Source: Silene conica
Taxonomy: Eukaryota; Streptophyta; Magnoliopsida; Caryophyllales; Caryophyllaceae
DNA: 64,000 bases
Assembly (NCBI GenBank): GCA_029255685.2
Contig: CM055318.2
Coordinates: 7,879,001-7,943,000 of the forward strand
Direction of reading: 5' to 3'
Position numbers and translations under genes: made by a program
Notes under the pieces: model-generated
Told to the model about the DNA's origin: nothing
Databases searched by the model: none
What the model saw: only the letters and a program-made list of their open reading frames with translations
In this document: piece by piece, positions 58,101-64,000 of the stretch
How positions within the stretch are numbered: the first letter of the stretch is position 1
Layout of the letters: every line of letters begins with the position of its first letter

Positions 58101-60964
58101 GAAAGATGAAAAGTTAGGGTGGATACACTTCCTTCAAATTTATCCGTCTTCTGGTTGAAGAAGTGTATTTATCACTCACTGATATAGAACTGTATATTCG
58201 AATATTCGATTGGTTTGGGTGTCCTAGCACGCCAGTAAGCCTAATATTGTATTGTACCTTGCACTTTTGTGTTTGAAAGCAGTTTTGTTATCAATTCGGT
58301 TTCGTATTATGCTTAGCGTAGCATGCCATAAAAGTTGTATGATGGTTACCTGTGAGTCAAGCACTGCATATGAAGCTCAATACGCTCTGCAATAGTCCTC
58401 TTCATTAAGATTCTTCATGTTATGACAGCAGTGTTCGGTATCTGTTGATTTGATGTTCATCTATCTTTGTCGAATTGTCCGTGGTCTGTGTATTTATGTT
58501 GCTTTATTTTAGATGTTCTTAGGCCAGAAAAGTTGGTCATGTCATTGTATTTGGTACAGGTTCAAGCTGTTTTGAAGAAATATGACATTCTCCTTATCGC
58601 AGATGAGGTATATTTTTATGTCAATCATGTTGTGCTAGTTTGTCAAAACATTGTTCTTTATTATGATTTAAATGCATAAAACAACCCCTATGTCCTCGAA
58701 GGAGTATCTCGTTAATCATGATGTTGCATTACTCATTCTCTTGTTCATGCAAAGATGTTTCATCATGCAGGTTATCTGTGGGTTTGGAAGGCTTGGAGAG
58801 ATGTTTGGGTGTGATAAATACAACATTAAACCGGACCTCGTCTCTGTGGCAAAGGTAGACTTGGTCTTAAAAAATAGCTTTTCATATAGTTAGGTCTTTG
58901 TGATCTAAGCCCCTGTTTCTATAGGCTCTATCTTCAGCTTACATGCCCATTGGAGCAGTTCTTGTAAGCCCTGAAATCTCGGAGGTTATACACTCTCAAA
59001 GCAACAAACTTGGTAAGTATACATTTTATTCTATTCAATCAGTATCCACATTTCCAAGAGTAACTGAAAGACACCATCTGTTTTACACCTTATTGGATCC
59101 TGGAAACCACTAATTAGACCCCATTCTTCGGCTGTAGGATCGTTTTCTCATGGATTTACATATTCGGGACATCCAGTATCATGTGCTGTCGCAATTGAAG
59201 CACTGAAGTTGTACAAGTATGATCATTGTGCATTTTTCTTCCCAAAGATCTTTTCTGTATCAAGCCTTCATGTTGATCGTTGACCATTCTTTGCAAGAAT
59301 GGATGTTTGCTAGATTTCTATAACCTTTCTAGTAGTTAATCTTTCCTATATGTTTCTATGCTGGAACTTCCAAGAGATTACCGTCAGATCAAGCACCTAA
59401 AGTAAGAAAAATCTGTTGTGCATATTATGAATCTCGAGTAGATTACATTAGTTTCGTCATTCCCAATCTCTCTAAGATGTGATCTTCCTAAACTTCAGAG
59501 TGATTATCTTCTAGATTGGATCGTGCAGGGCTGGCATAAAGAGGGAACGTTCCGTTTTTTAGCAATATTTTACTGTCAAGCATTTGGAGTTTATAATTAA
59601 GAACACCTGCAAGGAAATTGTCATACCTGGGAAAAAAAACTGACTATAACCTGTACGGAGTATTAGTCAGGAAATATTTATTTAGGCAACAGAACCTCGA
59701 TTCATTTACATGTTTATGTGCATTGCTTTCCCTGTTACAGCTTAGAGCTCAACTTAACATGTATGTAATTTTTTTTGGACCATGTTCTGAGTTGACATTA
59801 TCCTTCTTTCCAGGGAAAGAAATATTGTTGAGAAAGTAAAAAGCATTGCACCAAGATTCCAAGATGGGATTAAAGCTTATGCTGTCAGTCCTATTATCGG
59901 AGAGGTATCTACATCTTTTTGGTTACATCACATAGTTGATGTCTTCATCGTGCAACTACTAGTTCTTCTTGGCATTTATCGATATTCAAAAATTGATCGT
60001 ACAGATAAGGGGAACAGGCTTGATCTTAGGAACCGAGTTCACTGACAACAAATCCCCAAATGATCCGTTTCCTGCTAAATGGGGTAAATATAAATCCATT
60101 TGTAATCTTATTTGAGATCAGTGAATTTCTTCAATCAATATTTTATTGTTCTTAAGAATTTAAAACTAGAACTTCTTCCATGGTGGTGTTTTCTACATCT
60201 TAGAGGTATGCTACATTAACATTGTCACGCGTCGATGTAAATCTGGTAATTTTGAATATACAGGAATAGGTGCATATTTTGGGGCTCAATGTGAGAAGCA
60301 TGGGATGCTAATTCGAGTGGCTGGCGATAACATCATGCTATGCCCTCCGTTAATAATATCCGAGGAAGAAGTTGATGAGGTTGCCCACTAGCCCGTAATT
60401 TCCATTACATATAACTTATATGAGATGGTCTTACATGTGAGACCAACAGTGATACCTATAATTAAATGAGTATCGCTCAGTTCTTTGTAGATTACTTCCT
60501 CTATCCTAGATTATTATTCCCATTTGCCTTTGTCGATTATGACCATCAATATCATGATTTCGTAGAACTGTAATAAATGAGAAATTACTGGTTTGTCACA
60601 TAATCTTCGACTACCAAAGTGAAGTGGAGACGATATTGATGGGAGTTTATATAAAGTAGCGATAAGCCCATTCAGTTTTCCAATGCAATGTGCATCCGAA
60701 AACAGCTTCCCTGCCTTTTTCAGCACAGGGGCATGACTCGTACAACTCACCTCCCATTGGTTCCCCATCTCGCCAATTGGTGGGAGAGGGCGATGTTTTA
60801 AGCTTGTGCCTCTGGAGTCTGTGCCCCTGTGGCTAATACATGCCGATGTTCATTTCCATGCCTACTCTTAACGTGTTACCGTGTTTCAGTTAATTATCAA
60901 GTTTGGGAAAGCGCTCAAGGACACTGAGGATAGAGTGAAGGAACTCAAAGCTCAGCAGAAGTAA
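52127..60964 (+). CDS. POP2: Gamma-aminobutyrate transaminase, mitochondrial (POP2)
   Basis: Nineteen exons, 502 residues: 52127-52165, 54271-54377, 54887-54971, 55101-55173, 55259-55356, 56374-56466, 56955-57028, 57107-57145, 57223-57311, 57408-57484, 57614-57688, 58560-58607, 58771-58854, 58925-59012, 59138-59216, 59814-59904, 60005-60083, 60264-60379 and 60890-60964. The Arg/Ser-rich start ([20 protein letters not shown]) fits a mitochondrial presequence. The class III aminotransferase fold shows [14 protein letters not shown] (PLP phosphate), [39 protein letters not shown] and the PLP lysine in [15 protein letters not shown]. The enzyme moves the GABA amino group to pyruvate or glyoxylate, giving succinic semialdehyde, in the GABA shunt. 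Intact. Intron 1 (2.1 kb) is mostly AT-rich repeat-like DNA. POP2 is At3g22200 in Arabidopsis (from memory). Confidence 0.95.
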
Positions 60965-61235
60965 GAATGTTAGCTATGAATGATGATGGCGAAAATGAAA
61001 CATTTTTTCTTATTTCTTTCTCTGGGACGGAGCTTGTAATCGGGATGGGAATAAGTGAATTACATCTATGGTTTCCAAACTGCCAATGTAACCTGTACTG
61101 GTTTATATTTTCTAATGAAAGCCGCTTGTACGGTCCATCGCTCAACGTTCTGTGATTAGCAAGATTGTACAGGAAATACACAAAAACTGCAAAGACATGC
61201 TATTCAATACAGGCATACAGAATGTACAGAGAGTA

Positions 61236-61622
61236 TCAGGTATTAGATCTCTTATCAGCTTTCTTTTTGGCGCGGCGCTCTCTGGAGCTCATAGATGAGC
61301 TGAAGCCATATCCATCTCGATCATCATCTTCATCCAATTGTCTTAAAGTTTTCTGCTCACCATTTTCATTATTCCAAAATCCGTTAAGCAAAATCAAATG
61401 AAGCATTTATCAAACGCAAATTCTTATTTCAGACCGGCCATTTTGATAAAACGGGGTGTTGAGATTATTATTTGATAGTCAAATGTGACCATAATGGTCG
61501 GATAAAAAAGGATGAAAGTGTATATTTACCTCACGTATTTCAGAGAAACTAACAGCATAAAAGGTAACAGCAGCTGCAGCTATGATTCCTACTACTGGTA
61601 TTACTATCTGCATGGCATCCAT
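61236..61622 (-). CDS. Small single-pass membrane protein, 69 residues
   Basis: Exons 61622-61530 and 61352-61236 on the minus strand. The donor is CGTGAG|GTAAAT and the acceptor GAGCAG|AAAACT, and the frame is kept. The protein has a hydrophobic helix at residues 3-25 (IVIPVVGIIAAAAVTFYAVS), SFSEIREKT, an acidic stretch (LDEDDDRDGYG) and a basic end (SSRERRAKKKADKRSNT). This is a tail-out small membrane protein, probably N-terminally anchored, of unknown function. It is convergent to POP2 with 270 bp between stop codons, so 3' UTRs may overlap. A short unnamed transmembrane protein gene follows POP2 in Arabidopsis as I recall (At3g22210), which supports it as real. It is too short to stand out as a long ORF because of the intron. 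Confidence 0.75.
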
Positions 61623-62243
61623 TTTTGCTTTTATATTTGTGTTCTCTCTTCTCTGCTTCTATCACTGTTATTGACTCAAATGTTATGCTCTATTGTTGTG
61701 TGGCTCTTGTTGTTTGTTTGGGAAGGATATGTAATCTTTATAGCATGACATTATCCTAGGATCTTTAGGATAAGTCAAATTCTCACGAGTCTTAAGATTT
61801 TGTCCCATTAGTATTATTTTTTTATTGCTTAGGCTCGCTTTAAATGCACATCAGATTTTATATTGGTCAAACTCGTCTTGAACTCTACTTTTCCAATTCA
61901 CCTTAAATTTTACTTTTGAGTCTTTGTCAAGAGTAATTCCACAGACGGTAATTTCCTATAATTATGACTAAACTTACCGACAACAACCAAACAATTCAAA
62001 TTATCAAATTAAAACAAAAGGCTTCATAATAAATTACTCTACCCAAATCAACTACGTATTTAAATTGCCTCCAACTAAGACAAAAATGATACTATAATAA
62101 AATTTTATTCTTTTCGCCTTAATTTCAGCTTTCATTCAACTCATTTCCATTCACTTCAACTTATTTCAACTCTATTTATCTAAACAAATTTCAATTTAAT
62201 TCAGCTTCATTAAATCCAAAATAACAAAGTCTCGCATCTCTAA
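61623..62243. other. Upstream region of the small membrane gene
   Basis: Likely leader and promoter of the minus-strand gene, then AT-rich DNA with TCAACTC/TTCAAC phrases (62120-62220). Nothing else recognised. Confidence 0.4.
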
Positions 62244-62996
62244 GACCACCCCCATTCCCCAAGCAAGGTCGCCGAAGAAGTCGCGATCTTGTTGGGTCAT
62301 GGTAATGACGTAATTAAGTAACTAATTTTGGTGAGATTTTAAAGTCGATTTGTGACCTTGAAATGTGTCAAAATGTTATTGATTTACATTAACTAATATT
62401 TTAATTTTAATTAAAACCATCAACGTAATATTTTAAATGAATATATGTTAACTATATTTTAATTAAAACCGTCAAAGCAATATTTAAATGCATATACATT
62501 AATTAATATTTTAATTTAAACTGTCAGCATAATATTTTAAATGAATATACGTTAACTAGTATTTTAATTAAAACCGTCAACGTAATATTTTAAATGAATG
62601 TACACGTTAACTAATATTTTTATGTAAGCACATTAGTTTATGTCGAATCATGTTTTTAGCAATTTTTATTTATTTTCAATAAAATCGTGTTTTTTACTTT
62701 TTAAAATTTAAATAATGTTTTTCTAATCATTTTTAGCCATACGTACTAAACATATTGGAATTGTTTTTATTTTATTAAAATTACAAAATAACTTATTTAT
62801 CATATTTTAATAAATAATAAATAAAAAATGATAAACAAGTAAAAAATGATTGAGTTGATGACCTAGATCGTGAGTTCGTGACCCTCTATTTGGGAGGGTG
62901 GAAGTGAGTTGAGGGTGGGTCATGATAATTAATGTGAGATTAAAAATAAAAATATTGGTGACCCGATTAATATAACCTGAATAATTTAAAACTACT
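62244..62996 (+). mobile_element. Harbinger-related MITE
   Basis: The left end GACCACCCCCATTCCCC is preceded by TAA, and the AAGCAAGGTCGCC/GTCGCGATCTTGTTGGGTC block matches 15676-15740. Near the right lie GTTGATGACCTAGATCGTGA and GGGAGGGTGGAAGTG, shared with 12200-12270 and 20480-20520. The middle has four AT-rich repeats of about 60 bp (GTCAACGTAATATTTTAAATG, GTTAACTA.TATTTTAATT). The right tip is not clear. Confidence 0.55.
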
Positions 62997-63299
62997 AAAA
63001 CTTTCCAAATCCAAAACTCACCCTGTCCCCGAGTGACCCACTTGGTCGACTAAGAAAAGGTGATCAGCTCAAGAGATACACATAGTCGGCTAGGTAAACA
63101 AATTATCAACTTTTTTCATTGAAGACGACATTATTCGTCCCAAAATGAAAAAGAATAAGACCCTTCTCACAATATAACAACTCAAAGACGTGTAGAGTGC
63201 TCCATTTAATTCTCACTTGATTTGTCACTAACATATTGTGATTATGTGCTTTTAACGGGTGTCGAATAGTGTCTGTCTTTTAAAAAAAAAAAAAAGAAA

Positions 63300-64000
63300 A
63301 AAAATTGGGGAGAAATAAATATTTGACGTGGTGGTCATCCCCTTGCTTGTTACTCCATTCCCGTCAAGATTCTATTCTTCTTCATTACCTGCAAACAATT
63401 TGTTGTCATAATAATAAGTACTCCCTCCCTAATAATCTTCCTTTACATATCATTATTAAAATTACTATAAATTCTTCTCCAATCAACATCGTTAACCCCA
63501 CACCGTACTCCCTCTTTCCTCCATCTTTCCAACAATTTTTTCTTCGCTTTCCAGAACCTTCCTTCGCTTTCTCGTATGTATCTTTTTCTTCTTTTTCTTC
63601 TTTTTCATAGTCTTTCGATTATTATCATTATGATTATGTATATGTATTAATCTTGTATCGTTTTCGAGGTTTTCGATTCTGCTTTTCTTTTGTGTTGATT
63701 ACGAACTACTCGTAGTTGAATAGTCCATCAATTTTTTTTGCATATTTTACAGCATTTTCCTGCAATTTATTGGTAATGTATTCGTATGCGTATTTCATTC
63801 ATGTATCAAGTTATTAAGTTCGTGAGATTAGGTTTCGTTTGATTTTCCTATTCGTTTTTACTTAGTTTGAGTACTTTGTTGATCGTTTTCGTCTATGATT
63901 GAGTAGAGAGCTGAGTTTAAGTTTCTTGAATTCGCGAGATTGTGTTTCGTTTGATTTTCGTATTTGTTTTACTTAGTTTGAGTAATTTGAGCATTTGTAT
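63300..64000 (+). other. Possible 5' leader and first intron of a gene running off the window
   Basis: Pyrimidine-rich leader-like sequence (CTCCCTCTTTCCTCCATC, CTTCGCTTTCTCGTATGTAT) is followed by T-rich intron-like DNA. Two near copies of CGAGATT..GTTTCGTTTGATTTTC with TTTACTTAGTTTGAGTA lie about 110 bp apart (from about 63821 and 63933). No coding exon is visible. Confidence 0.3.

Noticed and set aside
63305..63610. 101-codon plus-strand ORF near the right edge
   Set aside because: Ser/Leu/Pro-rich translation of pyrimidine-rich leader-like DNA; no conserved motif, better explained as 5' UTR.

Overview
The window is nuclear DNA from a flowering plant, almost certainly a eudicot. It is AT-rich, its genes carry GT-AG introns, and it holds a PLS-class PPR gene, a type I MADS-box gene and many plant transposon families (chromovirus, Sirevirus-like copia, MULE, PIF/Harbinger, Helitron, hAT, Stowaway). 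The species cannot be read from the sequence. Coordinates were counted by hand; splice sites were set by GT-AG signals plus conserved protein frame and may be off by a base or two.

1-34 kb is a transposon-rich, decayed region. At 1-5.2 kb a minus-strand chromovirus remnant (LTR, integrase, RNase H) abuts an unrelated LTR with a tRNA-Asp primer site. Next come a small pescadillo-like exon (5.7 kb), a decayed minus-strand MULE gene coding for a transposase joined to an OTU-like domain (6.2-10.0 kb), an internally deleted PIF/Harbinger transposase (10.9-11.8 kb) and a copia LTR plus gag pseudogene (12.8-15.2 kb). From 15.5 to 28 kb lie a stray last exon of ABCI10, nested minus-strand Helitrons, Stowaway elements and a 951-bp MULE-type element. 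A tandem duplication of about 6.4 kb then carries two apparently identical intronless MADS-box genes (AGL80-like, M-gamma), each followed by a broken copy of ABCI10.

34-40 kb has one small two-exon gene of unknown function and a minus-strand non-autonomous Helitron of 3.9 kb that contains a 5'-truncated LINE.

40-61.6 kb is the genic part: an 848-residue organelle PPR editing factor resembling At3g22150/AEF1; the nine-exon signal recognition particle receptor alpha subunit; the 19-exon GABA transaminase POP2; and, convergent to POP2, a 69-residue single-pass membrane protein gene on the minus strand. All four read intact. From memory, the PPR gene, POP2 and possibly the small membrane gene are near neighbours on Arabidopsis chromosome 3, so this looks like a conserved block with the SRP receptor placed inside it. 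The last 2 kb hold a Harbinger-related repeat and what may be the 5' leader of a gene running off the window.

No new biochemical system stands out. The most interesting signals are the sharply bounded identical tract in the MADS duplication, the scattering of ABCI10 exons next to Helitron ends, well-delimited Helitrons that all point the same way, an internal empty site that proves a Stowaway insertion, and the transposase-OTU fusion.
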